A stretch of 23,106 nt of DNA, from IMG/VR virus record IMGVR_UViG_3300006641_000192, positions 1 through 23,106 of that record; one strand, given 5' to 3'. Each line of letters begins with the position of its first letter. Position 1 is the stretch's first letter. Shown piece by piece: positions 5,433-12,668 of this stretch. Origin of the DNA: a virus. The notes below the pieces were generated by a model. The model saw only the letters and a list, made by a program, of their open reading frames with translations, made no database searches and was not told the origin of the DNA. The position numbers were made by a program, and so were the translations under genes.

Positions 5433-7469
5433 TTGACTAGGACTAAAGCATGGAGATTGTCATTAGCCGCCATTTTAGCGTTTGGTTGGCTATTTTTAAC
5501 ACCTGCTTATAGTGATGATCCGTTAAGTTTGGCGGCTCAGGAAATATCTGAGCTTAATGAAAAAGTATCAAATCTTACACAAGAGGCTGAAACTAGAGCC
5601 TTAATAGATATAGCAGAAGATAAATATGATGCAGCAGTTGCTGCAAAACAAGCAAGAGACACAGCCTATGCAGAGTATGATACAGCCGTTGCTGCAGAGG
5701 CTACTGCATTATCTGAAAAGACTACAGCACAATCTGCAGTAGATGGACAAACAGTGACAGTTGCTACTGCATTATCTGAAAGAAATTCTGCTCAAACCGC
5801 TCTCGATATATCAATAATCAACTTAGCAACAGCAAACACTAACCTTCAATCTGCTCAAAATGCTGTAAATAATGCTGGATCAGCAGGACTTCAGTACACC
5901 GTTTATCATTTATTAAGAGACGGTTATGTTAATGGACAGCATATAGCAGTGCCTGGTTCTGTTATATGTACTGGTGTTTGGAATTCCGCTTCTATGAACC
6001 TTCCAGTTTGTGGACACTATTCAGATATTATTGTTAAATTTACTGGAAAAATTACAGTACCATCAGATTGGACAGGCGTGTACTTTGCTGGTTACACAGA
6101 CGACGGATTTAGAATGTATGTTGACGGACAACTGGCTGTTGATAATTGGGTAGAACAAGGTGCTACCTGGAGCCCATACTCTCCAATATATAATGTTAGC
6201 CAAGATAAAACTTTAGATGTAGAAATATGGTGGTACAACGGTGGAGGCCCAGGATCGTATCTCCTTGGTTGGTCAATTCCTGGAGGTTGGACTACAGCAG
6301 GATGTGCGTATACTGGTGGCTGGGGTGTAGGATTTAGCTGTAACCTAAATACATTTTCTTATGGATCTGGTGCAACACAACAGCAATTAAATAATTTAAC
6401 TTCTGCACAACAAGCACAATCAGCGGCACAACAAGATTACAATACTAAATTAGCAACACGTAATACAAAAGTAAATGTATACAATACTGCTAATTCAACT
6501 TTATCTACATATAATCAAACTTTAACAACTAAATCTACTGCATATGACAATGCAGTTACAAATACATCAAATAAATTAACTGCTAAAAATAATGCTCAGT
6601 CTACTTATGATCAAGCAATTATTGATATGAATGATGCAATACAAGATGCTTGGGATTTATATAATGAGACTTATCTATTTGAAGAACAACAAAGAGTTGC
6701 CGCCGCAATTGCTGCAGCTATGGCAAATCAGCCTCAGACACCCATAGACCCAACACCACAACCAGAACCAACGACAGAACCGACAGAAGAATCAACACCT
6801 GAACCTACTCCTGACCCATCAAACGAGCAAACTGAACCAGACGATCCCAATCCAGAGCCAAGTTCCGATACCACAGATGAGGAGAATGTAGATCCAACCC
6901 CTGAGCCAAAGCCAACTCCTGAGCCTTCACCAGAGCCTTCACCTCAGCAAACGGATAAAGATCCAGAGCTAACTCCTGAACCAGAGCCAGCTCCTTCTGA
7001 ACCTTCTGAAGAATCATCACGGCCTAATAGTATCACAGAAGAAACAGCAAATCTAATTGCAGATTTAACAAGCAAAGATACATTAACTAAATTAACTCCA
7101 GAGCAAAAAGCGGCGGTTGCAGAAGGTCTTGGAATTAAAACATCAGAAATTGCAAAGGTTGCAGCATTAGCGGCATCAGAACCAACAATTGCAAAAGCCC
7201 TTGAAGAATTTGGTGATAGAATTAAAGAAAATGGAGCAGCGCCTATGCCATATACTTTAGCGGATGCAACAACTGAAATTGCAACAGAAGCATTTTTATC
7301 GGATCCAATTGGCGCTATATCAGATATTGATTTTGAAAAATTACTTAGCCCATCAGAATGGGGCAAAGATATGACAGACGACCAAAGAGAAAAGGCGCAG
7401 GAAGTGATTGTGCCAGTAATTATTGCAGGAAATATTGTGGCAGCAGCCATGACAAGGAGGATAGGATGA
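5433..7469 (+). CDS. Exported PA14-domain protein with coiled coils and a Pro/Glu/Thr stalk
   Basis: This is a 678-residue protein. Residues 1-27 are a signal peptide (basic start, LSLAAILAFGWLFL, cleavage near AYS). Residues 35-150 are an Ala-rich coiled coil with an internal repeat (TALSE twice). Residues about 155-310 form a PA14-like beta domain containing VYFAGYTDDGFRMYVDGQ and the partner strand LDVEIWWYNGGG; such domains often bind carbohydrate. A second coiled coil (315-425) precedes a P/E/T-rich stalk (about 430-525) and a helical C-terminal region. The start is TTG, supported by AGGAG 6 nt upstream; no in-frame ATG precedes the signal peptide. A cell-surface or virion-surface glycan-binding role is inference. 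Confidence 0.85.
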   Translation: MTRTKAWRLSLAAILAFGWLFLTPAYSDDPLSLAAQEISELNEKVSNLTQEAETRALIDIAEDKYDAAVAAKQARDTAYAEYDTAVAAEATALSEKTTAQSAVDGQTVTVATALSERNSAQTALDISIINLATANTNLQSAQNAVNNAGSAGLQYTVYHLLRDGYVNGQHIAVPGSVICTGVWNSASMNLPVCGHYSDIIVKFTGKITVPSDWTGVYFAGYTDDGFRMYVDGQLAVDNWVEQGATWSPYSPIYNVSQDKTLDVEIWWYNGGGPGSYLLGWSIPGGWTTAGCAYTGGWGVGFSCNLNTFSYGSGATQQQLNNLTSAQQAQSAAQQDYNTKLATRNTKVNVYNTANSTLSTYNQTLTTKSTAYDNAVTNTSNKLTAKNNAQSTYDQAIIDMNDAIQDAWDLYNETYLFEEQQRVAAAIAAAMANQPQTPIDPTPQPEPTTEPTEESTPEPTPDPSNEQTEPDDPNPEPSSDTTDEENVDPTPEPKPTPEPSPEPSPQQTDKDPELTPEPEPAPSEPSEESSRPNSITEETANLIADLTSKDTLTKLTPEQKAAVAEGLGIKTSEIAKVAALAASEPTIAKALEEFGDRIKENGAAPMPYTLADATTEIATEAFLSDPIGAISDIDFEKLLSPSEWGKDMTDDQREKAQEVIVPVIIAGNIVAAAMTRRIG

Positions 7470-7663
7470 AAATAATTAAAGGATTTTTTAATTGGATCTG
7501 GGAAGCAGTAAAGGAAAGCATAGCCCAGCTATGGACCCTCCTTGGCTTTTTTATAGCTTGGCTTACCCTAACAGGCACAGCCCAAGACGTAGTGGGCCTA
7601 GCCACAATAATTGTTACCGTTATTTGGCTAATAACCATCCCTTTAAGAAAAGACGAGGAATAA
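7466..7663 (+). CDS. Small two-span membrane protein, possible holin
   Basis: This is a 65-residue protein with an amphipathic N-terminus (KGFFNWIWEAVKESIAQL). Two hydrophobic segments follow (WTLLGFFIAWLTLTG and VVGLATIIVTVIWLITI), and the tail is charged (PLRKDEE). The ATG overlaps the PA14 gene stop and has GGAGG 7 nt upstream, so a longer in-frame version is rejected. Size, topology and position two genes before a holin-like protein and the endolysin suggest a role in lysis, but holins cannot be called from sequence alone. Confidence 0.75.
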   Translation: MKIIKGFFNWIWEAVKESIAQLWTLLGFFIAWLTLTGTAQDVVGLATIIVTVIWLITIPLRKDEE

Positions 7664-7665
7664 GG

Positions 7666-7671
7666 TATAAT
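7666..7671 (+). promoter_or_regulatory. -10 element of the lipoprotein gene (leaderless start)
   Basis: TATAAT is followed by exactly 6 nt and then ATG 7678, so the predicted +1 is the start codon itself. The -35 is weak (TTTAAG, 7642-7647). Confidence 0.55.
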
Positions 7672-7677
7672 AGAGGC

Positions 7678-7899
7678 ATGAGAAAAATAATTGCCTCATT
7701 TTCAAGCGTAGTGCTGGCCTTGACCCTAACTTCTTGTGGGTATCAGGGCAGTTTCCGCTATCCTTGTCAGGATCAAGCAAATTGGGATAAGGCAGAATGT
7801 AATCCTCCAATCTGTGAATCAACAGGAACGTGCAGCAAAGATATTGTTGGCGAAAAAATATGGACAGATTATCAGAATAGTAAGGTAAAAAATGGCTAA
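7678..7899 (+). CDS. Small lipoprotein
   Basis: This is a 73-residue protein. MRKIIASFSSVVLALTLTSC is a lipoprotein signal peptide with the lipobox LTSC, so Cys20 would be lipidated and the protein anchored on the outer face of the membrane. The mature part has five further cysteines (YPC, AEC, PPIC, GTC) that could form disulfides outside the cell. ATG 7678 is chosen because it begins the signal peptide and follows TATAAT by 6 nt; longer frames run into the previous gene. It lies in the lysis-type cassette. A role in superinfection exclusion or lysis is possible but unproven. Confidence 0.85.
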   Translation: MRKIIASFSSVVLALTLTSCGYQGSFRYPCQDQANWDKAECNPPICESTGTCSKDIVGEKIWTDYQNSKVKNG

Positions 7900-8335
7900 A
7901 GAAAGATTAACACCAGCAGATCTTGATGCAAGATTAAAGTTTATTCTAGGATTAACTCTTGGAACAATTCTTCTTCTTACATCAGTAGGAATTTTGTACG
8001 GGCTATTGTTCGTATCACAACCAATCGGAGCACAGTCAGAAAATGATAAGATGTTCTTCAACGTATTGGGTAGCGTTGCAACATTTATTACAGGAACTTT
8101 GGCGGGTCTATTAATTGGACAATCAGGTGCTAAAGATATTATGAAGGCACAGTTGGATAACAAGGAAGTAGATGCAAAGAATACTCAAGCAGACAAGAAG
8201 CTTGAATCAGAATTAGCAATCAATGAACTAAAGGCAGACGTAGAAGCAGACGCAGTACGTGCACGTTTGGCAGCTAAGCCAGATGGCGCAATGCCAGCAG
8301 AACAACCAGTTGATGCAGATTGGGATAAGGAATAA
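7892..8335 (+). CDS. Holin-like two-span membrane protein with a coiled-coil tail
   Basis: This is a 147-residue protein. Two transmembrane segments are visible: FILGLTLGTILLLTSVGILYGLLFV (about residues 17-41) and FNVLGSVATFITGTLAGLLIGQ (about 56-77). A charged, Ala/Lys/Glu-rich coiled coil follows to the end. It overlaps the lipoprotein gene by 8 nt and ends 2 nt before the endolysin ATG. Position directly before a CHAP endolysin is the usual place for a holin. The long cytoplasmic tail is larger than in typical holins, so membrane anchoring of another function is an alternative. Confidence 0.8.
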   Translation: MAKERLTPADLDARLKFILGLTLGTILLLTSVGILYGLLFVSQPIGAQSENDKMFFNVLGSVATFITGTLAGLLIGQSGAKDIMKAQLDNKEVDAKNTQADKKLESELAINELKADVEADAVRARLAAKPDGAMPAEQPVDADWDKE

Positions 8336-8337
8336 AC

Positions 8338-8934
8338 ATGAGTGATTTTCCAGTACCAGCAGAAACAGCAAAAGCTCCAGCAGGAACCGCTGCTCGTTTA
8401 ATTCAAGTTGCTAAATCTCAAGTAGGATATATTGAAGGTCCAAAAGATAATGAAACAAAGTATGGTGCATATACAAAAGCTAATTTCCAGCCATGGTGCG
8501 GATCTTTTGTTAACTGGTGTGCTAATGAAGCAGGAGTAAAGATTCCTAATACAGTTTATACACCAGGTGGCGCAGCAGCATTTAAGAAGGCTAACGCATG
8601 GATTGATGGAGACATTGCAGATCCAGAGCCAGGAGATATCGCCTATTTTGATTTCCCTTCAGACGGTGTCGATAGAATTTCTCACGTAGGAATTGTTATT
8701 GAAGATAATGAAGACGGAACTGTTTGGTGTATTGAAGGTAATACTTCAAGCAACAAAAAGGGCAGTCAGAGAAATGGCGGAGAATGCTGTAAGCAGCTTC
8801 GTGCATATAAGAAAAACAAAGCAGGAGTAATGGTTTCAATCGTAGGATTTGGTCGTCCGAAGTTTAAATCTGGAGGAACAGCAGTTAAACCTGCACCTAC
8901 AGCAGACGGAAAGTGCCCTACTTGCGGTAAATAA
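8338..8934 (+). CDS. CHAP-domain endolysin
   Basis: This is a 198-residue cell-wall hydrolase. The CHAP-type papain-like domain spans about residues 18-176. The catalytic Cys54 lies in PWCGSFVNWC, His116 in RISHVGIVIE, and the third acidic/amide position is in WCIEGNTS (Glu133/Asn135). It would cleave peptidoglycan cross-bridges or the amide bond. No signal peptide is present, so release depends on a holin. The C-terminus ends in GKCPTCGK, a CxxC knuckle that may bind zinc. It sits directly downstream of the holin-like gene. Confidence 0.9.
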   Translation: MSDFPVPAETAKAPAGTAARLIQVAKSQVGYIEGPKDNETKYGAYTKANFQPWCGSFVNWCANEAGVKIPNTVYTPGGAAAFKKANAWIDGDIADPEPGDIAYFDFPSDGVDRISHVGIVIEDNEDGTVWCIEGNTSSNKKGSQRNGGECCKQLRAYKKNKAGVMVSIVGFGRPKFKSGGTAVKPAPTADGKCPTCGK

Positions 8935-8935
8935 A

Positions 8936-9079
8936 ATGAATACCTATAGGATTAAACTTGAGGTTGATGCAGAAGTCCAAGCATTCAGCGAGGAAGATGC
9001 AGCAGATTATATTAATGATATATTCGGAGTTGACGATGAAGTTAAAAACGTCAAAGTCGTTAGCGTGAAGGAGAAATAA
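8936..9079 (+). CDS. Short acidic protein of unknown function
   Basis: This is a 47-residue protein with a beta-alpha-beta look: MNTYRIKLEVDAEVQAF, then a helix SEEDAADYINDIFG, then VKNVKVVSVKEK. Similar short proteins in phages often read T/Y-x-I/V-x-V-E-V-D-AxSxEDA. The ATG 1 nt after the endolysin stop is chosen, since the longer frame runs through the endolysin gene. It shares its stop with the next start (TAATG). Confidence 0.75.
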   Translation: MNTYRIKLEVDAEVQAFSEEDAADYINDIFGVDDEVKNVKVVSVKEK

Positions 9080-9888
9080 TGGCTAAAGAAGGATACAAAC
9101 CAACAGGAGGAATGAAGTCTGCAGCAAAGCGGGCTATACGTTGGAAACAAGAGGGTAAAGCAACAGGTGCTGGTACAGCAGTTGGCTGGACCCGTGCTGG
9201 ACAATTAGCTAGAGGTGAAACACTCAGCCTCTCTACTGTCAAGCGAATGTACTCCTTCTTTTCAAGACATGAAGTAGACAAGAAAGGTAAAGACTTTTAC
9301 AATACTTCTAACCCTTCGAATGGTAGAATTATGTGGGACGCATGGGGTGGAGATGCTGGTTTCTCTTGGTCTCGCAAAATTGTAGAACGGGAAAAGAATA
9401 TGAAGAAATCATTAACCCAAGATGATCTTGTAGAAGAAATTAAAGATATGCTTGAAGATGCCGTAGAGCCATTTGATACAGTAATTGAAATTGATGACGA
9501 TGAAGAAATTAAAAAAGCTCTCCGTCCTGAAATAACCAAGGAACAACTTGGCATGGTAATTGAGCATTTGATGGAGGCTATCGAGGGAATGATCGAAATG
9601 CCAGAAGTTGAAACAGAAACAGAAACAGAGACAGAAGCCCCAGAGTCAGAAGACTCTACAGAAATGGAAGATATGTCTAAGTCAGATATATATAAGTCTG
9701 ATGATGAAGAAGATGACAAGTGGGATAATGAGATGCAGAAGTGTTGGACTGGCTATAGGCAAGTCGGCATGAAAGAAAAAAATGGCCGAATGGTCCCAAA
9801 TTGCGTACCAGTAGATAAAGCATACGACGTAGAGGACAAAGAAGAGCCAGTAAAAAAGTCCATATGGGATGGAACTTTTCTTAAGTAA
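9079..9888 (+). CDS. Phage head-associated type protein (PSNGRI-WD-WGGDAG domain plus acidic tail)
   Basis: This is a 269-residue protein. Residues 10-100 carry a conserved phage domain. It begins with a GGMKSAAKRAIRWKQEG-type basic helix and continues through LSLSTVKRMYSFFSRHEVD to PSNGRIMWDAWGGDAGFSWS. A central acidic region follows, with a TE/ET run at about 175-185. The C-terminus has GYRQVGMKEKNGRMVPNCVP, a motif seen at the ends of phage prohead protease or scaffold-like proteins. The layout suggests a head-assembly or DNA-interacting role. No protease catalytic triad is visible. Function is inference, while the two motifs are seen directly. Confidence 0.8.
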   Translation: MAKEGYKPTGGMKSAAKRAIRWKQEGKATGAGTAVGWTRAGQLARGETLSLSTVKRMYSFFSRHEVDKKGKDFYNTSNPSNGRIMWDAWGGDAGFSWSRKIVEREKNMKKSLTQDDLVEEIKDMLEDAVEPFDTVIEIDDDEEIKKALRPEITKEQLGMVIEHLMEAIEGMIEMPEVETETETETEAPESEDSTEMEDMSKSDIYKSDDEEDDKWDNEMQKCWTGYRQVGMKEKNGRMVPNCVPVDKAYDVEDKEEPVKKSIWDGTFLK

Positions 9889-9891
9889 CTA

Positions 9892-9943
9892 TTGACATAG
9901 CCGCAGCAAAACCTGTATAATATATATCAGTGGGATGCTGCGG
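9892..9943 (+). promoter_or_regulatory. Strong promoter flanked by an 8-bp inverted repeat
   Basis: The -35 is TTGACA (9892-9897), the spacer is 18 bp and the -10 is TATAAT (9916-9921). CCGCAGCA (9901-9908) in the spacer is repeated inverted as TGCTGCGG (9936-9943) just past the predicted +1. An RNA starting near 9928 contains only the second arm, so the pair acts, if at all, as a DNA operator bracketing the -10. Confidence 0.75.
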
Positions 9944-9961
9944 TTAATTTATTAGGACGGC

Positions 9962-10186
9962 ATGCTAAAGTTAAATGAAATTGGCGTAAATCTCTTAATC
10001 AAGAGAGCCAAGGATGTTACTCCATATTGGGACAATTATGACCTAGTAATATGGAAAAAGGATCCATCAGGGTTCACAAGCATAAAAGGACTATTTAGAA
10101 ATACTTGGGGCATTGCAGAAAGAATTTCTGTAAATAACGAAGGCGTATGGGAACTTCCAAAAAAATATGTCAAGTATTTTAAGTAA
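9962..10186 (+). CDS. Small protein of unknown function upstream of WhiB
   Basis: This is a 74-residue protein rich in Trp and aromatic residues (TPYWDNYDLVIWKKD, GLFRNTWGIAERI, GVWELPKKYVKYFK), probably a small beta-sheet fold. It is the first gene behind the strong promoter at 9892-9943, with AGGA 6 nt before the ATG. It overlaps the WhiB gene by 20 nt. No family is recognised. Confidence 0.75.
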   Translation: MLKLNEIGVNLLIKRAKDVTPYWDNYDLVIWKKDPSGFTSIKGLFRNTWGIAERISVNNEGVWELPKKYVKYFK

Positions 10187-10478
10187 TCTAGGAATAGATG
10201 AAGAAGATTTTGATTGGTACTCGCTTGCGATATGTCGTGGAATGGACACAAATTTATTTTATGACCAATACGAAGCCGATCCAAACATTGCAAGAAATAT
10301 AGATGAGATGTGCTTATCTTGCCCAGTTGTTAGTATTTGCTATAAAGCTGGTCAGGATATGAATGAATATGGAGTATGGGGAGGTGTCTTTATGACTTCT
10401 GGATCTATTGATAAGTCTAAGAATTTGCATAAGACTGCCGAAACCTGGAAGAGATTGAAGAAGAAAAATGTTCATTGA
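10167..10478 (+). CDS. WhiB-like iron-sulfur transcription factor
   Basis: This is a 103-residue protein. The four cluster cysteines are in place: Cys23 (AICRGMD), then Cys49, Cys52 and Cys58 in MCLSCPVVSIC, the C ... C-x2-C-x5-C pattern. GVWGGVF (about 69-75) is the family's G(V/I)WGG turn. A basic C-terminus (KRLKKK) matches the DNA-contacting tail. WhiB proteins bind a 4Fe-4S cluster and the primary sigma factor region 4 and are essentially restricted to actinobacteria and their phages. Here it could redirect host RNA polymerase. The start overlaps the upstream gene; no clear Shine-Dalgarno sequence. Confidence 0.93.
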   Translation: MSSILSNLGIDEEDFDWYSLAICRGMDTNLFYDQYEADPNIARNIDEMCLSCPVVSICYKAGQDMNEYGVWGGVFMTSGSIDKSKNLHKTAETWKRLKKKNVH

Positions 10479-10794
10479 TAAGAGCCAAGACAAGCTTAAA
10501 GAGCATTTTAAATACGGAATTAATCAATGGACTGGCGAACCAAATAAGCCCGTATTCTATAACGATGAAATGAAAAAGAGAGTGCACGAGATACAAAAGC
10601 CATCAATGCTTTTGATGGACATAGTAAAATATCCCGACTTTCTCGCATTAAGATTATATGAAGATAACTTTATACAGTTTGAAGGAACCAAAAAAGAAAT
10701 GGTTATTGATTACGTAAGTAAGGTAAAGAAATTAATTGAATCATATGGTGTAAGATGCGAGTTAGAGGGAGTTCCAAGTGCGAGAGTACTCTGA
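10468..10794 (+). CDS. Protein of unknown function (WhiB operon)
   Basis: This is a 108-residue alpha/beta protein that overlaps WhiB by 11 nt. The middle segment MLLMDIVKYPDFLALRLYEDNFIQFEG followed by a helix (TKKEMVIDYVSKVKKLIESYG) is well-defined but not recognised. The N-terminal half is polar, with HFKYGINQWTG. The gene has normal codon structure and tight packing with neighbours, so it is real. Function unknown. Confidence 0.75.
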   Translation: MFIDKSQDKLKEHFKYGINQWTGEPNKPVFYNDEMKKRVHEIQKPSMLLMDIVKYPDFLALRLYEDNFIQFEGTKKEMVIDYVSKVKKLIESYGVRCELEGVPSARVL

Positions 10795-10975
10795 TGTCAT
10801 ATATATCGTTTGGCTTCATGACGAACAACGTTATGGAATGCTGGAAAAACTCGGAGCCTTTGCCTCTATGGTAAAATATAACATAGACGGAGAAGAGTAC
10901 GAAGATTTAGTAGAGAATGAGAATTTCACCATAGTGGATGAAATTGTTCATCAACATGTTGAGGAATCAAATTAA
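10778..10975 (+). CDS. Small acidic protein of unknown function
   Basis: This is a 65-residue protein starting at GTG, with GAGGGAG about 7 nt upstream and a 17-nt overlap with the previous gene. It reads YSDVIYIVWLHDEQRYGM and then NFTIVDEIVHQHVEESN, an acidic beta/alpha protein. Its stop overlaps the ATG of the next gene by one base. Not recognised. Confidence 0.7.
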   Translation: MREYSDVIYIVWLHDEQRYGMLEKLGAFASMVKYNIDGEEYEDLVENENFTIVDEIVHQHVEESN

Positions 10976-11211
10976 TGGAAAAAATACTTTGCTATAGTTG
11001 CAATAAGACTAAGGCTAAATTAGATGTAAAGAAGTCTTCATTGCTTCCTATAAATCTGCTAATGTGCGAGACATGCATCTCGTCTAAATTTGAGCCACGC
11101 TGGGTAATTATTTTGGCGGGTAGATCAAATGGACCAGACCATGTTAAGGAATTTATTATCCGCCGTCGCTATGTTGGCAATGAAGTATCAGCGTCAGAGT
11201 TGCTAGTTTAG
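10975..11211 (+). CDS. Small zinc-knuckle protein of unknown function
   Basis: This is a 78-residue protein. LCYSCNKTKAKL and LMCETCISSKFEPRWVIILAGR give two C-x2-C pairs, likely one zinc site, followed by a short basic tail with RRRY. I recall similar short proteins in actinobacterial phages with the same PINLL-x-CE-x-C ... EPRWV-x-ILAGRS wording, but no function is known to me. It closes the WhiB transcription unit. Confidence 0.8.
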   Translation: MEKILCYSCNKTKAKLDVKKSSLLPINLLMCETCISSKFEPRWVIILAGRSNGPDHVKEFIIRRRYVGNEVSASELLV

Positions 11212-11225
11212 ACTTAATTTTACGG

Positions 11226-11231
11226 TATAAT
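11226..11231 (+). promoter_or_regulatory. -10 element of the 11241 gene (near-leaderless)
   Basis: TATAAT lies 9 nt before ATG 11241, giving a predicted leader of about 3 nt. The -35 is poor (TTGCTA with a 20-bp spacer). Confidence 0.5.
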
Positions 11232-11240
11232 TAATCTATT

Positions 11241-11549
11241 ATGGATTATACCTCAATCGTAATTGCCCTATTTGCTGCCACATTATCTGGATTTGCAACT
11301 GCCTTGGTCGCTGCCGTAAGAGACAGTAAAAAGGAAAAAGTACGTAGGGCTGAGCGGGAACAAGATCATCTTAAATTAGAGATAAAAGACCTCAAAATTG
11401 AGTTATATAAATTAGAAAAAGAACTGATCGACTGGAAAGATAAATATTATTCTTCTATCCAAGAATTAATTCAGGTAAAGGCTGAGCTTGAAAATGCCCT
11501 AGTTCAATTAAATATAATTGAATTTAGGGATATGGACTCGGAATATTAA
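11241..11549 (+). CDS. Membrane-anchored coiled-coil protein
   Basis: This is a 102-residue protein. SIVIALFAATLSGFATALVAAV (about residues 5-26) is a single transmembrane helix. It is followed by a heptad-rich coiled coil (KKEKVRRAEREQDHLKLEIKDLKIELYKLEKEL and onward) that should face the cytoplasm. The short N-terminus and positive-inside residues fit N-out topology. Function unknown; an anchor or Rz-like part is possible, but no lysis gene is adjacent. Confidence 0.75.
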   Translation: MDYTSIVIALFAATLSGFATALVAAVRDSKKEKVRRAEREQDHLKLEIKDLKIELYKLEKELIDWKDKYYSSIQELIQVKAELENALVQLNIIEFRDMDSEY

Positions 11550-11561
11550 AAATAGTATACT
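11533..11561 (+). promoter_or_regulatory. Promoter of the HslV-like gene (leaderless)
   Basis: The -35 is TGGACT (11533-11538), the spacer is 17 bp and the -10 is TATACT (11556-11561). ATG 11568 follows 6 nt after the -10, which places the +1 at the A of the start codon. No Shine-Dalgarno sequence is available. Confidence 0.6.
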
Positions 11562-11567
11562 AGGGGT

Positions 11568-12134
11568 ATGACCTGTATAGTCGCCCTAATTCATGAAAAC
11601 AAGGTTCTCCTTGGCGGAGATGCTGCTGCATCCGACGATAAAAGTGGTTTAATATTTCAAAGAACTGATCCAAAAGTTTTTAAAGTAGGACAATTTGGTA
11701 TTGGGTTTGTTGATAGTTTTAGAATGGGTCAGATACTTCAATACAATTGGACACCACCTGTTTATAAGCCAACTGCAGGGTATAGAAATCTAGATAAGTT
11801 TATGAGAACTAGATTTGTTGAATCAATTAAAGATGCTTTTAAGGAACAAGGTTATGGAAACTTCAGTTCAGGAACAGAGGACGGAGATCTTGGTGGCATC
11901 TTTTTAATAGCAGTTCAAGGTGCTGGAAGAATTTTTGCGATGGACTCTGATTTTCATATTGGAGAAGCAGATGTTCAATATATGGCAGAAGGAGCAGGAC
12001 AAGAACTTGCCCTTGGCTCTCTATTCTCTACAGCTCAGGTTAAGACTCCACGTAAACGTGTTAGAATGGCTTTAGAGGCGGCGGCTAAGTTTAATATGAG
12101 TGTCAGACCACCCTTTACAATAATTGAAGTCTAG
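11568..12134 (+). CDS. HslV/proteasome-beta-like Ntn-hydrolase
   Basis: This is a 188-residue protein. It begins MTCIVAL, so removal of Met exposes Thr1 as the N-terminal nucleophile. GGD then places Asp at mature position 17, exactly as in proteasome beta/HslV. DPKVFKV supplies the Lys33-like residue. GIGFVDSFRMGQIL and AEGAGQELALGSLF match the later strands and the G-x-G ... ALG turn of HslV. No propeptide is present, because the Met is directly followed by Thr. No HslU or other unfoldase is encoded in the window, so it may use a host ATPase or act alone. Proteolysis itself is inference. Confidence 0.85.
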   Translation: MTCIVALIHENKVLLGGDAAASDDKSGLIFQRTDPKVFKVGQFGIGFVDSFRMGQILQYNWTPPVYKPTAGYRNLDKFMRTRFVESIKDAFKEQGYGNFSSGTEDGDLGGIFLIAVQGAGRIFAMDSDFHIGEADVQYMAEGAGQELALGSLFSTAQVKTPRKRVRMALEAAAKFNMSVRPPFTIIEV

Positions 12135-12142
12135 GATATAAT
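12114..12142 (+). promoter_or_regulatory. Promoter of the 12149 gene (leaderless)
   Basis: The -35 is TTTACA (12114-12119), inside the end of the HslV-like gene. The spacer is 17 bp and the -10 is TATAAT (12137-12142). ATG 12149 follows 6 nt later, at the predicted +1. Confidence 0.7.
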
Positions 12143-12148
12143 AGATTT

Positions 12149-12505
12149 ATGAAATGGCTAAATCGATTAGCCGCCCTACTGTTCGGCTTGTTATCAGTCG
12201 GGGTAGCGAGAGACTTCTTTAGCAAGTACGAGTTGCTTGTATTAAATAAAGAAAGTATTGAGCCTTATGAAGAGGAAGAGCAAATGGGAGATATCATTAA
12301 CCTGAGACCTCAAAACTATGATCATGCAATGGATGTTCGTGGTACTCCTACTCATGTATGTCCATGTGGATGTAACATATGGAACATAAAAGCAATTTTT
12401 GATGATTTTGAAATAGCAACTTACTTCCTAGATATGGAATGTGCTAATTGTGGTAGCCTTGCAACTGCTCCCACTCCGATAGATAAAGACAGAACGGATA
12501 TATGA
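12149..12505 (+). CDS. Protein with N-terminal hydrophobic helix and C-terminal zinc ribbon
   Basis: This is a 118-residue protein. The first 18 residues (MKWLNRLAALLFGLLSVG) are a membrane helix or uncleaved signal. The acidic middle (EPYEEEEQ) leads to a zinc ribbon with HVCPCGCNIWNIK and MECANCGS. An internal ATG at residue 46 (MGDIINLRPQNY) could give a soluble 73-residue form. No good Shine-Dalgarno sequence precedes the first start, in line with leaderless translation. Family not recognised. Confidence 0.75.
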   Translation: MKWLNRLAALLFGLLSVGVARDFFSKYELLVLNKESIEPYEEEEQMGDIINLRPQNYDHAMDVRGTPTHVCPCGCNIWNIKAIFDDFEIATYFLDMECANCGSLATAPTPIDKDRTDI

Positions 12506-12666
12506 GAAAGTCAGAAAGAATCAGGGTGCTGGAACTTGAAGTATTACGCCAGCAGTATGAATTAGAATATTTAAAGATAACTTTGCAGGCTATGATGGAA
12601 TCAAAAGGATTAAATATTCCTGAAATGGATGCTGGCAAATGGTACAACAGGAAACCTAAAGAATAG
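12502..12666 (+). CDS. Short coiled-coil protein
   Basis: This is a 54-residue ORF that starts in an ATGA overlap with the previous gene. The first 35 residues (RKSERIRVLELEVLRQQYELEYLKITLQAMME) form a clear heptad coiled coil, followed by GLNIPEMDAGKWYNRKPKE. It is probably a small oligomeric adaptor; function unknown. Confidence 0.75.
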   Translation: MRKSERIRVLELEVLRQQYELEYLKITLQAMMESKGLNIPEMDAGKWYNRKPKE

Positions 12667-12668
12667 TA

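Noticed and set aside
6805-7450. Long antisense frames under the P/E/T stalk and C-terminus of the PA14 gene
   Set aside because: They are reverse-strand shadows of a low-complexity coding region, with no ribosome-binding site and biased repeats of the same few residues.
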